From Aurantiochytrium sp. KH105 (Eukaryota; Sar; Bigyra; Thraustochytrida; Thraustochytriidae), in NCBI GenBank assembly GCA_003116975.1, contig BGKB01000058.1:124001-188000 (forward strand): 64,000 nt of DNA, given 5' to 3'. The notes under the pieces are model-generated. The model was not told the origin of the DNA and searched no databases. It saw only the letters and a list, made by a program, of their open reading frames with translations. Every line of letters starts with the position of its first letter. Positions within the stretch are counted from its first letter, which is position 1. A program made the translations under genes and the position numbers. Shown in pieces: positions 19,927 through 29,807 of the stretch.

Positions 19927-21360
19927 GTGCGCAAGCCGCCCAGCCGCGCTCTGAGACTCGACGCCGGACCAGCCCTGGCTGCGTCTGCGAGTCTGTCTGT
20001 CGCTGCTGCGGCTGCCGAGGCTCGAGTGCGAGGTCCGTTGGCCGCCGCTCGAGCGCCCCTCCGCCTCGACTCGACTTGAGGCGGGAGAAGAGGCCCTGGA
20101 GAGCGGGGCGCGGCGCGGCGGAGAGCGGCCCGCGTGCGGATAGCGGCCGGCGAGAGAAGGAGGCGAAAGCGCCGGCCTGCGGCGCATGTGTCAGGTTTCA
20201 CGGAAGGACGAAGCGCTGTGAAATGGACCTGGACTTGAGTTCTCTTCTCTTCTTCGGAGAACGCTTCGAGCTCGACATCCCGGCAAGTCAAGTCGGCGAC
20301 CGTGGAAATCACCGCAAAGGTGGGAGCCGTGCGTGCGTCTGCGTGCGTCTGCGTGCGAGATCGACGAACCGAAGTCCTCGAAGGCGTCTGCACGATTGCC
20401 GCACGTGGTGTGGCTGGCGCCGTGCGGCGCGTCCCAGCTACCTCACCTCAGACTCGGCTACCAAAGGCGTGCGTGCATGCACCCGCATGTCTCCGAAACT
20501 CCATCCTCGCTCGTGTCGCTCTCGCGCCGTCGCGATCCTGCTTTCCACCCTCGCAGTCGCCTCGCCCGCGTGCGTCCAAGACCGCGCCCGAGAAGGTGAG
20601 GCTCGCAGCCGAGCCTCACGCGCGACATCCTCTCCTCTCCCTTGCGGCTGCTGCTGGTCGCGAAAGACCTCGCCTCTTCGCTCGCATCCGCTCGAGCTCG
20701 AGCCTGCCTCGCGAGATCGATTCGTCGCCCGGCCGGCCGCCTCCACGCTCCCTGCCTCGGTCGGAGCCGTCGCGCAAGATGCCGGAGCCCGTCCCCGCGT
20801 CCATTCGGCGCGGGCTGCAGCAGCAGGCTGCAGCGGGGACGGCATCGATCGGGCTCGCCATGCACGCACTGCGATGCGGAATCGGGTTCGCGCGAGCGGC
20901 AGCGTCGAGGATACAGACGCGCAACGGCAGGCCGCGGGACCGCGACCTCGGTGCGCCGCGCGACGGGAGCGAGGCGGGAGGGCGTGCGCGTGTGCCGCGC
21001 GAGAGGGGCGGCGCGCGGCCGCGGAGTCCGCGAGATCGGCGGGATCGGCGAGGTCGCAGCAGCAGCAGCAGCAGCTGCAGCGGCAGGATACGCGTCGAGG
21101 CGCAGCGGAACTCGAGGAAGCAAACCCCGCGCGACGCGGGAGGACGCCGGCCCGGAGGACGCGCGGCGGGGCTGCGCGGAGGGGAGAGCGTGTCGCCGCC
21201 GCGGCCGCTGCTCTTGCGGGCTCTCTTGGCCTCGGAGACGACGGCGAGGAGGACGCCACAGCGACAGCGAGCGAACTGCTGAGCTTCCCTGCTTGGCTGG
21301 CCTGCCGTAGCTTCGCTGCCGACGCGACGCAGAGCGCAAAGCCGGCCTGATCTGTTTTGA

Positions 21361-21405
21361 TCTGATCTGATCTGATCTGATCTGATCTGATCTGATCTGA
21401 TCTGA
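21361..21405. repeat. (TCTGA)9 pentanucleotide microsatellite
   Basis: Nine perfect copies of TCTGA end 39 bases before the anoctamin ATG. They are followed by an imperfect copy and TCCGATCTG. Every unit junction makes a GATC site. Confidence 0.95.
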
Positions 21406-21444
21406 TCAGATCCGATCTGTCGCGGCCTCGTGCACGCGGCCACG

Positions 21445-24123
21445 ATGAAGTCTGTGTTGGGCGTCGTGCGCAATAACGCGGAGCAACGCACCAATAGCGG
21501 GCGGTCGCTGACCGGCGCGTACGACTTCGTGCTCGAGTTCGCAGCCGGTGTCGAGCCCGAGCGGCGCGAGGCCAGAGGCTCCATCTCGTCCGAGAGCGAA
21601 AAGTCCGGCTCCGACCGCGGCAGCGCAGTCAACAAGCACCGCCTCGCAGCCAAGGTCCTCGACCGTCTTCAGCAAAATGGCCTCGAGTACCGCAAAGTCC
21701 AGTCGAGCAAAAAGGGCGCAGAAGCCTACGCGCTTCGAGGCAAATTCGAGACACTGCTCAAACGCGCCGAGAAACTGAAAATGCGCAAGCCTCTCATCGA
21801 TGGCCAAGAAAACGGCAAGACCGCTCTCTTTACGCTCGCCCGCGCAGGCGATTTTATCAACGCCGAGGATCCCAGCGCCTTCTTTTCCTCGGGCGAACGC
21901 CTCATTCTCCTCGAAGGACTCGTTACCGCGGACCCTCTCATTCGGAGTGCGCAGGGACTGCACACCTTCGCCAATGATTTCGACGGCCAGGACGAAGACC
22001 AACGCGATGAACAAGATGGCGAGGAGTCCGGCAACAACCAGGATGATAGCGATGCAAATAGTACCAAGTCCGGCACCGCTTCGTCCGGAAAGTCGGCCAA
22101 GCCTAGTCCCAGCAAACGCAAACGACGCGGGTCCGCCCTCGCGCACCTCGTCTTTGGAAACCACAAAAACAAGCCCATCCGCGTTGTACAGCATCTCGTG
22201 CCGCTGCACAACCCTGACGAGGTGGAGGACCTCATGAACACCTGGATCAAGTCACTGCGCCCGCAGCCTCTTGACAAAATCATGCACTACTTTGGCCATG
22301 CGCGCGGATTCTACTTCGCATTCTTGGGCTCCTACACGTTCTGGCTCGTGCCAGCCGCCATTCTCGGAGTCATTGTCTTTCAAGTCCAGAGCATCTCGGG
22401 TGGCTTTGACAACACCAGCACTCTTCTGTACCTTGGCTTCCTCTCGCTTTGGTCCACAGGGTTCACCGAATATTGGAAGCGACGCGAGGCCACGCTGGCT
22501 TTTCGTTGGGATTCACTCGACTACGAAGCACTCGACGAGGCCACGCGTCCCGCCTTTAAAGAAAAGGCCAAGCGCGTCTATCATCCTGCCGCAGACGCAT
22601 ACAGGTGGGTTTACCCGACATACAAGCACTCTTTGGCGCTCGTCCTTTCCTTTATAGCGTGTTCCACACTCTCGCTTCTGGCGTGCACCATCATGACAGG
22701 CTTCCTTTACCTCGATCACGAGGCCAAGGCCAGCGTTGGGCACTGGGGTGGCGTCTACCAGCTGGCACAGTACGTACCGCTTGGGTGCTACATGGCTGTG
22801 ATTCAAGTCTTCTCGGCCATCAATAATGTTCTCGCCGAATGGCTCACAAACCTGGAAATGCACCGCACAGAAACCGCGCACGAAAATGCACGCATCGTCA
22901 AGCTCGCGACTCTTCAGTTCTTCAACTACCATGTCTCGCCTCTCTACGTTGCCTTTTTCGAGCACGACATGGTCAAACTTTACAGTACAGTGGCCGGTCT
23001 GCTGGGTTTGCATCAGGTCCTTGGCCAGGTTCTCGAGGTTGGCAAACCTCTGGCAATGACCGTCGCAAGCGCCGTCGGGATCATTCGCACGGAAAACAAG
23101 CCCACGCAGGGGAGCGAAAATCAGGAAGACAGTCAACTTCCCGTCATTGGCCGCTCAGATCTTGTCCTTGCCCCTCAAGAAACTCTCTTTCCGGAATATC
23201 TGGAAATGTGGATCCAGTTTGGCCAAGTGACCCTCTTTTCGGCAGTCTTTCCCCTTGCCGCGCTCCTGGCGCTCCTAAATAATCTCGTCGAGATGAAGTC
23301 CGATGCCATGAAAATGCTGCGCTTTCAGCGTCGCAGCATCGGCTCACGAGTCTCGGGCATTGGCACCTGGGTTTTCGTATTTGAAGCTGTTGGCTATTTG
23401 GGTGTCATGACCAACGTTGCACTGGTCGGCCTCATCTTCAGCAGATCCTCCTATGGAAGTCATTTGCTCAAAGGCTGGATGCCCTGGCAAAAGGTCATCT
23501 TGCTTGTCTTTGTCGAGCACGTGGTCATTGGACTCAAGGCACTCGTATCCGTGGCGATTCCTGATCTTGACAGCGAGACCGCCTTTGTCGTACGCGCCCG
23601 CCGCGTGGCCACAGAGCAGGAGATCGCCAGCAACTTTGAGCTTCGCGCCCACTGTCAGGAACTCTTGCGCAAAGATCGCAAAGAATTTACCTTTCGCGAT
23701 TCCTCGGATCAGGGTCGGCAACTCTTGCGCAATACGCTTCATCCTCACCATTCCTCTTCCGCTGCCTCCTCTTCGTCGACATCTTCGACGCCCACGGAGC
23801 AGGAAGGCCCGCAACGACGTGCCTCGCGCCCCTCTTCATCCGGACTCAACGAGTCTGCAGACGACGCTTCCGCGGGGCTGGACGAGTCCATGCTCTTTCA
23901 GTGGATCATGGACCAGGAGGACCGTCGCCGACGGGCCGAGAAACTCAAGCGCTACTACCGCAAGAAGCTCGATCGGTCCAATGAGACGAGGGCTAGCGCC
24001 CACTTTAGCGAGTTTCCGCAGGCGCTCAATATTGTCGTCTCCCTCGGTGCAATTCTCTTACTCATCACACGCGAGGCTCGGGAGAGTCTCTTTGGCGCAG
24101 CGGGCGCTGCATCTTCTTCGTAA
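21445..24123 (+). CDS. Anoctamin/TMEM16 family membrane protein (892 aa)
   Basis: I start at the ATG at 21445; the longer frame uses GTG. The cytosolic N-terminus (1-250) carries an acidic stretch at about 190-215. The membrane domain begins with the family entry motif LDKIMHYFGHARGFYFAFLG and continues with LWSTGFTEYWKRREATLAFRW, typical of anoctamins. The segment PEYLEMWIQFGQVTLFSAVFP and NNLVEMKSDAMK corresponds to TM7-TM8. In it the calcium-site acids equivalent to TMEM16A E702, E705, E734 and D738 are present as E584, E587, E616 and D620. About ten membrane segments are visible. Family members are calcium-activated chloride channels or lipid scramblases in the plasma membrane or ER; which one cannot be decided here. 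The C-terminus has a Ser-rich linker, a basic helix and a last hydrophobic stretch. Confidence 0.92.
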   Translation: MKSVLGVVRNNAEQRTNSGRSLTGAYDFVLEFAAGVEPERREARGSISSESEKSGSDRGSAVNKHRLAAKVLDRLQQNGLEYRKVQSSKKGAEAYALRGKFETLLKRAEKLKMRKPLIDGQENGKTALFTLARAGDFINAEDPSAFFSSGERLILLEGLVTADPLIRSAQGLHTFANDFDGQDEDQRDEQDGEESGNNQDDSDANSTKSGTASSGKSAKPSPSKRKRRGSALAHLVFGNHKNKPIRVVQHLVPLHNPDEVEDLMNTWIKSLRPQPLDKIMHYFGHARGFYFAFLGSYTFWLVPAAILGVIVFQVQSISGGFDNTSTLLYLGFLSLWSTGFTEYWKRREATLAFRWDSLDYEALDEATRPAFKEKAKRVYHPAADAYRWVYPTYKHSLALVLSFIACSTLSLLACTIMTGFLYLDHEAKASVGHWGGVYQLAQYVPLGCYMAVIQVFSAINNVLAEWLTNLEMHRTETAHENARIVKLATLQFFNYHVSPLYVAFFEHDMVKLYSTVAGLLGLHQVLGQVLEVGKPLAMTVASAVGIIRTENKPTQGSENQEDSQLPVIGRSDLVLAPQETLFPEYLEMWIQFGQVTLFSAVFPLAALLALLNNLVEMKSDAMKMLRFQRRSIGSRVSGIGTWVFVFEAVGYLGVMTNVALVGLIFSRSSYGSHLLKGWMPWQKVILLVFVEHVVIGLKALVSVAIPDLDSETAFVVRARRVATEQEIASNFELRAHCQELLRKDRKEFTFRDSSDQGRQLLRNTLHPHHSSSAASSSSTSSTPTEQEGPQRRASRPSSSGLNESADDASAGLDESMLFQWIMDQEDRRRRAEKLKRYYRKKLDRSNETRASAHFSEFPQALNIVVSLGAILLLITREARESLFGAAGAASSS

Positions 24124-24291
24124 AGACACTGTGATAGAACTTTGCTCCAAGCTTCGAATCGGAAACATCACGAGTACACCTTGAAAACGTCAAAGAAGAT
24201 GAAGGCAAACGTGTAAAAAAAAGAAGAGAAGAAAGATAAAGAAGAAGAAAGAGAACAATTAGGATCGTTTTCTGTATATATACATGTACTG

Positions 24292-26688
24292 CTACGCGCT
24301 CGAACTTGTTGCGCACCGCGCTCGTTTGCGCGTTCCTTCAGGACCTTCTGTGCTTCCCGCGACACGCTTCGATGTGCTTTCGCCTGTTTGTGTGGTACTG
24401 TTGGTGACTTGCTCACTGCGATTCTCGAAAAGCAATTTGAGCGGCAAGCACTCCTTGATGACAGGCTCTCTGCATTCTGGACAACGAGGCGAAGAACTTT
24501 CTAAGGACGATGTCCGAAGCTGCTTGACGCACGGCATGCAGCCAAGGTGACCTTTTTGACACATGACAGTGCAAACCTCAAGACGGTTTTTCTCCAAGCA
24601 GATGGAGCAGATTTCGGTTGTGTTGCCACCGTCCAGGAATTGGCTCTTTTTGCCTAGGAGACGCTGGTACGCTTGCTCGTCAAGGAGTTTGTCTCTCAGC
24701 GTTGCAAAACTTGAGCCTTTTGCAGAGTACTCCTTGTCCACACCGTCGCAATTGAAAAGATTTTTGGGGGTGAGAAAAGTCTCGGCGCGTTCTCTGGCAG
24801 ACTCCTTTGAAACTCGGCAATCACTCTCAACTTCATCGAATTTGGCCTTCAGGTCTGCGTTTTCCTTGAAGCCAAGATGCTGCGCCACCTTTTCCAAGGC
24901 ACTTCGAAGATTCAGGGCTTGGCTTGCAAGGGCCTTGTCCACTCGCTGAAAGACTCCGTATCTTGAAAGAAGGGATTGATTGAGCACCACATCCATTGTC
25001 TCGCTTTCTTGGATGTTTGCGCGAACGTGAGCAAGATAGATGCTTTCTGGAAACTGATGCGCAAACGCTCCTACTGACTGAGTTTGGTCCTCGAAAAAAC
25101 TTGAGGCCCTGGAGCTGCTTGCAAGAATCCCACCCAGCTCGTTCAAGGCCAGCGAGCCTCTACCAAGAAGGATTCCGGACGGAGACATGATGACCGAAGC
25201 GTTGACCCTTTCATCGCTTCTTCGAAAGATCTGCGTGTTTCCAAAGATCTGCGTGCTGGATATACTTGTCTTGAATTTCTGGAAGAAACGCTTAAGCCCA
25301 TCGACGAGAACAATTTGGCGAGTCCAGTTCTTGACCAACTTTTCTTTCCTTGTCGCGATCGCTTGTAATGGACGACGTTGACAGAAGCGAAGAAAGGCCC
25401 TGCATTGGGCCTTAACGAGAGGTGAATGGCTTTTCTGGAAGAAGCGAAAGAGCGCGTCTCGAGGGATATGATCCGTGTCTATCTCCTCGAAGGCTTGCCA
25501 GATTGGTGCTAGGTGATGAAAGTTCTTTCCAACCTTGCAGCGAAGAATGCCGGCTTCGATTTTAGAGAAGAAGCATCTTTCGCTGATTATGCGATGGATC
25601 TTTCCAATGCCTCGAGAAATGCCTCTGTAGGGTCGAAACGGCTCCGTCTTGAGTACCTTGGGCAATGAAGCACGGGAAAGGGTGGCGAGATACGCTTCCA
25701 GGTGCAGCTCCGGCGATGCCAGCAGAATATTGACGCAAAGTTGCACGGCTGTTTTTTGCACATCATCTGGCCCCGTCCCCAAATGAGATGAGAAGCGGGC
25801 GCTTGCAGATCGTGTTAGAGCCTCGAGTTTCTTCATTTCGGATCTCAGCTCCTCAACGTTTGTAATCTCCAAACTTTTGTCTGGTAAGCCCCTGCCCTCA
25901 TCGCCAAAGCAGCCGGCAAGATACTCCCAGCAAGCTGAAAGCGCCTTCTCGCGCGTCGATTTCGTACAGTGGACAATCTTGGCATGCGCTACCAAAACAT
26001 GTCGATGAACGATCGCGCGATTACGAAATGTAGTGGTGCGCCCGTTAGGGTACTTCATGATGAAAAAATTGTCAAAGGACAGAGAGGCTTGGTCTTCACA
26101 AACCTGCAGAAACGCCTTAAGCTCAGGCACTGTCTCTAGCTTTTTAAGATGCTGTGTGAAATCAGCGAACCGCATTTTTTGAGGCAAGGTGATGGACGAA
26201 TTCGTGAGGCTCGTCTCTTCAGAGCCGACATGTTGGTCTTCGACGCTTATCACCAAGCGTGCGTGATGCAGAGCAATACGAGCGCGTTTGTTACAATCCC
26301 GAATGCGCTCGAGGACGCCATCCGCAGTCTCCAAAAAGGTCAAGACTGGAGTAAACACGCAGCTGTTGAGGTGCCTTTCTTCACAATCGATGAAAAGGTT
26401 AGAGCATTGGACCAACTGGATCACCTTTCCGATGTCCTCAACTTCCTCGAGGTACTGGCGAAGCTTGGACACCTTCCACAGTCGCTCTTTTTGTTCCGCG
26501 TTTTTGCCAACTCTGGCGCTGTCGCCGGGGTTCGACGGGATTTGGTCATTTATTCGAGTGCAAAGGGTACGTATTCTCTCTGGCCAATGCACACGACTCC
26601 ACTCTTCGGGCGTGGTGCCGCAAGGCACGGCATTCTTCAGAGCAGATAGCTTCTTTCTCGCTTCGGCGATGACGGAATTCACAGCCAT
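24292..26688 (-). CDS. RING-finger protein, tandem paralogue A (798 aa)
   Basis: The start is the ATG complementing 26686-26688; the frame upstream begins at TTG. The first 690 residues have no family I recognise. They are mostly helical with a conserved middle block (KVGKNFHHLAPIWQAFEEID and AQCRAFLRFCQ). A RING-type zinc finger lies at 694-742: CSIC, then MCQKGHLGCMPC, then RCPEC. The C-x3-GH-L-x-C-x2-C core resembles SIAH-type RINGs. A short basic tail (GTRKRARCATSSSA) follows. An E3 ubiquitin ligase role is inferred from the RING alone. The next gene upstream, at 27411-29807, is a diverged copy of exactly the same length, with matching RING, tail and LEKVAQHLGF segment. Confidence 0.8.
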   Translation of the reverse strand: MAVNSVIAEARKKLSALKNAVPCGTTPEEWSRVHWPERIRTLCTRINDQIPSNPGDSARVGKNAEQKERLWKVSKLRQYLEEVEDIGKVIQLVQCSNLFIDCEERHLNSCVFTPVLTFLETADGVLERIRDCNKRARIALHHARLVISVEDQHVGSEETSLTNSSITLPQKMRFADFTQHLKKLETVPELKAFLQVCEDQASLSFDNFFIMKYPNGRTTTFRNRAIVHRHVLVAHAKIVHCTKSTREKALSACWEYLAGCFGDEGRGLPDKSLEITNVEELRSEMKKLEALTRSASARFSSHLGTGPDDVQKTAVQLCVNILLASPELHLEAYLATLSRASLPKVLKTEPFRPYRGISRGIGKIHRIISERCFFSKIEAGILRCKVGKNFHHLAPIWQAFEEIDTDHIPRDALFRFFQKSHSPLVKAQCRAFLRFCQRRPLQAIATRKEKLVKNWTRQIVLVDGLKRFFQKFKTSISSTQIFGNTQIFRRSDERVNASVIMSPSGILLGRGSLALNELGGILASSSRASSFFEDQTQSVGAFAHQFPESIYLAHVRANIQESETMDVVLNQSLLSRYGVFQRVDKALASQALNLRSALEKVAQHLGFKENADLKAKFDEVESDCRVSKESARERAETFLTPKNLFNCDGVDKEYSAKGSSFATLRDKLLDEQAYQRLLGKKSQFLDGGNTTEICSICLEKNRLEVCTVMCQKGHLGCMPCVKQLRTSSLESSSPRCPECREPVIKECLPLKLLFENRSEQVTNSTTQTGESTSKRVAGSTEGPEGTRKRARCATSSSA

Positions 26689-27410
26689 TGTTGATTTCCT
26701 AGAGAGCAACACACGAGGGAAGGACGTGAGCAAGCGCTCGTACAGCTAGACTCTGTGACTTTGGCCAAGTGCAAGCACGGACGCGGGCGCGAACGCGAGC
26801 GCAAGCGCTGTCGCGGGCTTGGTGGTGCGCGAGTGACTTGCTGGGCGAGCTGATCGTCGTGCGTCGCTTTCGCAGGATGCGCCTCGTGTGCCTTGCGTAT
26901 GCTGTGTGGAGCTCCTGGTTCGCGTTCCGGGTTTGCCTGGCTGCTCGCGCGCTGCTCTGCTTCGCTTCGCTCGTCTCCTCTCATTCTCGGCGCCTGCAAT
27001 GAGGAGAGAGGCTTGGTTCGCGCCGCGCTCTCGAGAGCGCTCTCGAAAAGAGCACTCTCAAAAGAGAGCACTCCCAAAAAGGAGCACTCTCAAAAGGGAG
27101 CACTCTCAAGCCGCTCTCGAGCCACTCTCGAGTGCTCCCTCATATTTCCTTGATGGAAGGAAGACGCATTTCCAGATGGGCGACCGACACGAGGTGATCG
27201 CGGAGCTCGATGACATGAGAGGGACACGAGGGAACCCGAACGTGAAGCTGAGGACTTGGTGTGAGCCAGTGCTGATACGACAAGGCCTATAGCAGCAAAA
27301 ATCACAGAGTAGAGGAAAAGATAAATACGTACCAGGAAAAGAGGAGAAGAAGAAGAGGAGGAGGAAAGGAGAACAAATGGGATCGCTTTGGATTTTTTAC
27401 GCATATACTG
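26689..27410. other. Intergenic region between the RING paralogues
   Basis: About 720 bases without a supported gene. It should hold the promoter of paralogue A and the 3' end of paralogue B. Around 27036-27139 it carries a 16-bp repeat array with an inverted partner, described separately. Confidence 0.6.
27036..27139. repeat. AGCACTCTC 16-bp repeat array with terminal inverted copy
   Basis: Units of the form agcactctcaaaagRg occur at 27051-27066, 27067-27082 and 27083-27098, with degenerate units at 27036-27050 and 27099-27112. The 10-mer gggagcactc at 27096-27105 has an exact inverted partner, gagtgctccc, at 27130-27139, with CTCTCGAG between them. The array is about 350 bp upstream of the paralogue A start. 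Confidence 0.85.
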
Positions 27411-29807
27411 CTACGCGGTTGAGCTCGATGCGTACCGTGCTCGTTTACGCGCTCCATTTAAACCATTCGCGTTGCTCGTGGCACGCTTCGATGTCCGTGT
27501 GCTGCTGATGTCTCCCTCATTGGGCTTCTTGCAAAGCAATTTGAGCGGCAAGCACTCATTAAAGCAGGGCTCTCTGCATTCGAAGCAGGGCGGAGCTCCA
27601 TTGGAAGATGCTTGAACTTGCTGGAAACACCCATTGCAACAGGAATGGCCATTTCGACACACGACAACACGGACCTCGACGCGATTCTCCTCCAAGCAAA
27701 TGGGGCAGTTGTCTGGGCCGCTGTGCCCCCCGGATGCTTGGTCGTTCCTGCTGCGAAGACGCTCGATAGTTTGGGGTGGAAACAGCACGTCTGTCACCGA
27801 TGTAAGACTGCGGCCTAGCGGAATGTACTTGGGGTTACCATCACCCCCCCTTGCGAAAAAATTCGCAGCGGTGTGGTCTGCTTCAGCACTTTTTCGTGCT
27901 GCGATCATGAAATGCTTGCACTGTTCTTCAACATGATCAAAGGTATCCTCCAGTGCCGCGTTGTGCTCAAAGCCGAGATGCTGCGCAACCTTTTCCAGGA
28001 CACTGCGAAGACCTGAAATCTCATGCGCGACGTCCTTGTGCGCGAACTGAAGTGAGCCGCATCGTTCTAAAATAGATTCGCTCAGTACATTGCGTCTTGA
28101 CCTCATTGGTCGGAGACCGGCCTCAGCGCACTTAAGACCGTCAAGAGCAGGGAAGCGTTTCGTAAAGTCCGAAACAGAAAGAGCTCGGAAGCGAAACAAC
28201 TGTGAGAGTCCATAGCTGTTCTCCACTAGGTCGCCTAACATGTCCAGGAATGCCGAGCCACCACCGAGAAGGATCGCGGTCGGGGTTACGATGACAGAAG
28301 CATCGACCTCTACGTCCTTCCTCCTGCGAAAGATTTTAGCGTCCGAAGAAATTGACTTGCCGAAAATACTCGATTCCACTTGTCGAAAGAAGATTTCAAG
28401 CCCCTCAAACAACGCAACTTGCCGGACGTCATTCTCGACCATCTCCTTTCTCCCAATTGCGATCGCTTGTGAGGGACAGAGACGGCAAAAGCGTAGAACG
28501 ACTTTACACTGAGCTTTCGAAATCTCCTCATGAGATTGGCGGTGTTTGCGTGCCTTTAGAAAATCATGGAGCGCGTCTGCTGGGATCAGACCTGTGTCCA
28601 TCCTCTCGAAAGCTTGCCAGATTGCTATCATATAGTTGTACTTGCTTCCAACCTTGCGCTGGAGAAATTCCGCTTCAGCGGCAGAAAAGAACTCTTTGTG
28701 AGAAAGTACCCGGTGCACTTCCTCAAAATACTGGACAAAGGTCGTGTGAAAGTAAAGTCGGAAAGAATTCGCGGACGGATACTGATCGAGCGATGCACTT
28801 TCCAGAAAGTCTAGGTAGTCATGCAGATGCAGCGCCTCTGGTGCGTGTAGAATTTTCACGCAAATTTGTATGACACGAGATCGCAAGTCGTCGGGGCGAA
28901 CCCCGAGATAGGGTACGAAACGGCTGCTTGCATGGCGCGCCAGCTCTTTGAGATTTTCTTTTAGCACCTTCAGGCCAGCTATTGTCTCGCTGGGCTTTGG
29001 CAAATCAGTCAGCTGAGCACCAAAGCATTTGGTGAGGAGGCCCCGACACCGAGACAGTATCTTTGCAACAGTCCGCCTGTTGGTGTTGTCAAGCTTCGCG
29101 TACGCTTGCAACACGGCACGGTAAATACGTTGACGCATTTTTTCGTCGTTACGCCGAGAGGGAGTCTCTTTAAAGAAACCTTGGGAGAAATCGCGAAGAA
29201 CGTGCCTGGTCCAGTAGCGAAGAAAGGCGTCGAGCTCATGTACCGTCTCCAACTGCTCCAGATAATGACAAAAAGAGGAATACTTGATCTCTTTCCGGTG
29301 GGAGGGATAGGTCCACGTCTGCAGTGTACTGATTTCTCCATCGTGAATATCGTGAATCATCTCACGAACAGAGTACAAGGCAACGTAGACCTTTTCGCTG
29401 GACGTTCGAAGACGCTCGAGAGAGCAAATTGCAGCCTGCAAATATGCGCGAAAGGGAGCAAAAATTCGCTCCTCGTGCTCATCGCGGTCACAGAGGATGA
29501 AAAGGGTCTCAGAGAGCACGAGCTCAGTCACTTCATCGATGGAGACGCTCTTGAAGAGGGCGTCTCTGAGTCTTGTCTCCGTCCATTTATGTTCAGATTT
29601 TGCGAGGGAACACGCGTTGGACCGATCAACGGAGAGCTCATCAGAGACCTTTTGTTGTCTCAGAAGCACAACATGCAAGCAGAGCGCGACAATATTCTGA
29701 GGCCAGAGCACGTGCTCGAACCTTGTAAACGTGCGAGGGCTGATCCTCTCCAGCTTGTCCTTTGCTGCCTTACGCGCGCGATTGATAGTGCAAATTGCGT
29801 CCATCAT
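27411..29807 (-). CDS. RING-finger protein, tandem paralogue B (798 aa)
   Basis: The start is the first of two adjacent ATGs complementing 29802-29807; the longer frame begins at GTG. It is a diverged tandem copy of the gene at 24292-26688. It shares the layout: a helical N-terminal 690 residues (KVGSKYNYMIAIWQAFERMD, AQCKVVLRFCRLCPSQAIAI, LEKVAQHLGFEHNA), a C-terminal RING (CPIC, VCRNGHSCCNGC, CFEC) followed by NECLPLKLL, and a basic GARKRARYASSSTA tail. All eight presumptive zinc ligands are kept, although the last pair is CFEC rather than CPEC. An E3 ligase role is inferred. The N-terminal region is not recognisable to me and may define a lineage-specific family. Confidence 0.8.
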   Translation of the reverse strand: MMDAICTINRARKAAKDKLERISPRTFTRFEHVLWPQNIVALCLHVVLLRQQKVSDELSVDRSNACSLAKSEHKWTETRLRDALFKSVSIDEVTELVLSETLFILCDRDEHEERIFAPFRAYLQAAICSLERLRTSSEKVYVALYSVREMIHDIHDGEISTLQTWTYPSHRKEIKYSSFCHYLEQLETVHELDAFLRYWTRHVLRDFSQGFFKETPSRRNDEKMRQRIYRAVLQAYAKLDNTNRRTVAKILSRCRGLLTKCFGAQLTDLPKPSETIAGLKVLKENLKELARHASSRFVPYLGVRPDDLRSRVIQICVKILHAPEALHLHDYLDFLESASLDQYPSANSFRLYFHTTFVQYFEEVHRVLSHKEFFSAAEAEFLQRKVGSKYNYMIAIWQAFERMDTGLIPADALHDFLKARKHRQSHEEISKAQCKVVLRFCRLCPSQAIAIGRKEMVENDVRQVALFEGLEIFFRQVESSIFGKSISSDAKIFRRRKDVEVDASVIVTPTAILLGGGSAFLDMLGDLVENSYGLSQLFRFRALSVSDFTKRFPALDGLKCAEAGLRPMRSRRNVLSESILERCGSLQFAHKDVAHEISGLRSVLEKVAQHLGFEHNAALEDTFDHVEEQCKHFMIAARKSAEADHTAANFFARGGDGNPKYIPLGRSLTSVTDVLFPPQTIERLRSRNDQASGGHSGPDNCPICLEENRVEVRVVVCRNGHSCCNGCFQQVQASSNGAPPCFECREPCFNECLPLKLLCKKPNEGDISSTRTSKRATSNANGLNGARKRARYASSSTA

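Larger units (their letters stand above)
19553..21444. other. GC-rich 1.9-kb divergent intergenic region
   Basis: Several long open frames on both strands cross this stretch, but all are Arg/Ala/Ser-rich, mutually overlapping and without domains. They are what random GC-rich DNA yields. I see no supported gene. It contains an ordered 15-bp repeat (19777-19926) and a pentanucleotide run next to the anoctamin start (21361-21405), and presumably the promoters of both flanking genes. Confidence 0.6.

Noticed and set aside
19528-20187. Minus-strand frame with LEQLGLEQLELEQ repeats
   Set aside because: The peptide repeat is just the translation of the 15-bp minisatellite, and the frame overlaps the start of the sugar porter gene.
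20076-21350. Long plus-strand open frame (424 aa) and overlapping frames on both strands
   Set aside because: All are Arg/Ala/Ser-rich, mutually overlapping, domain-free and typical of GC-rich non-coding DNA.
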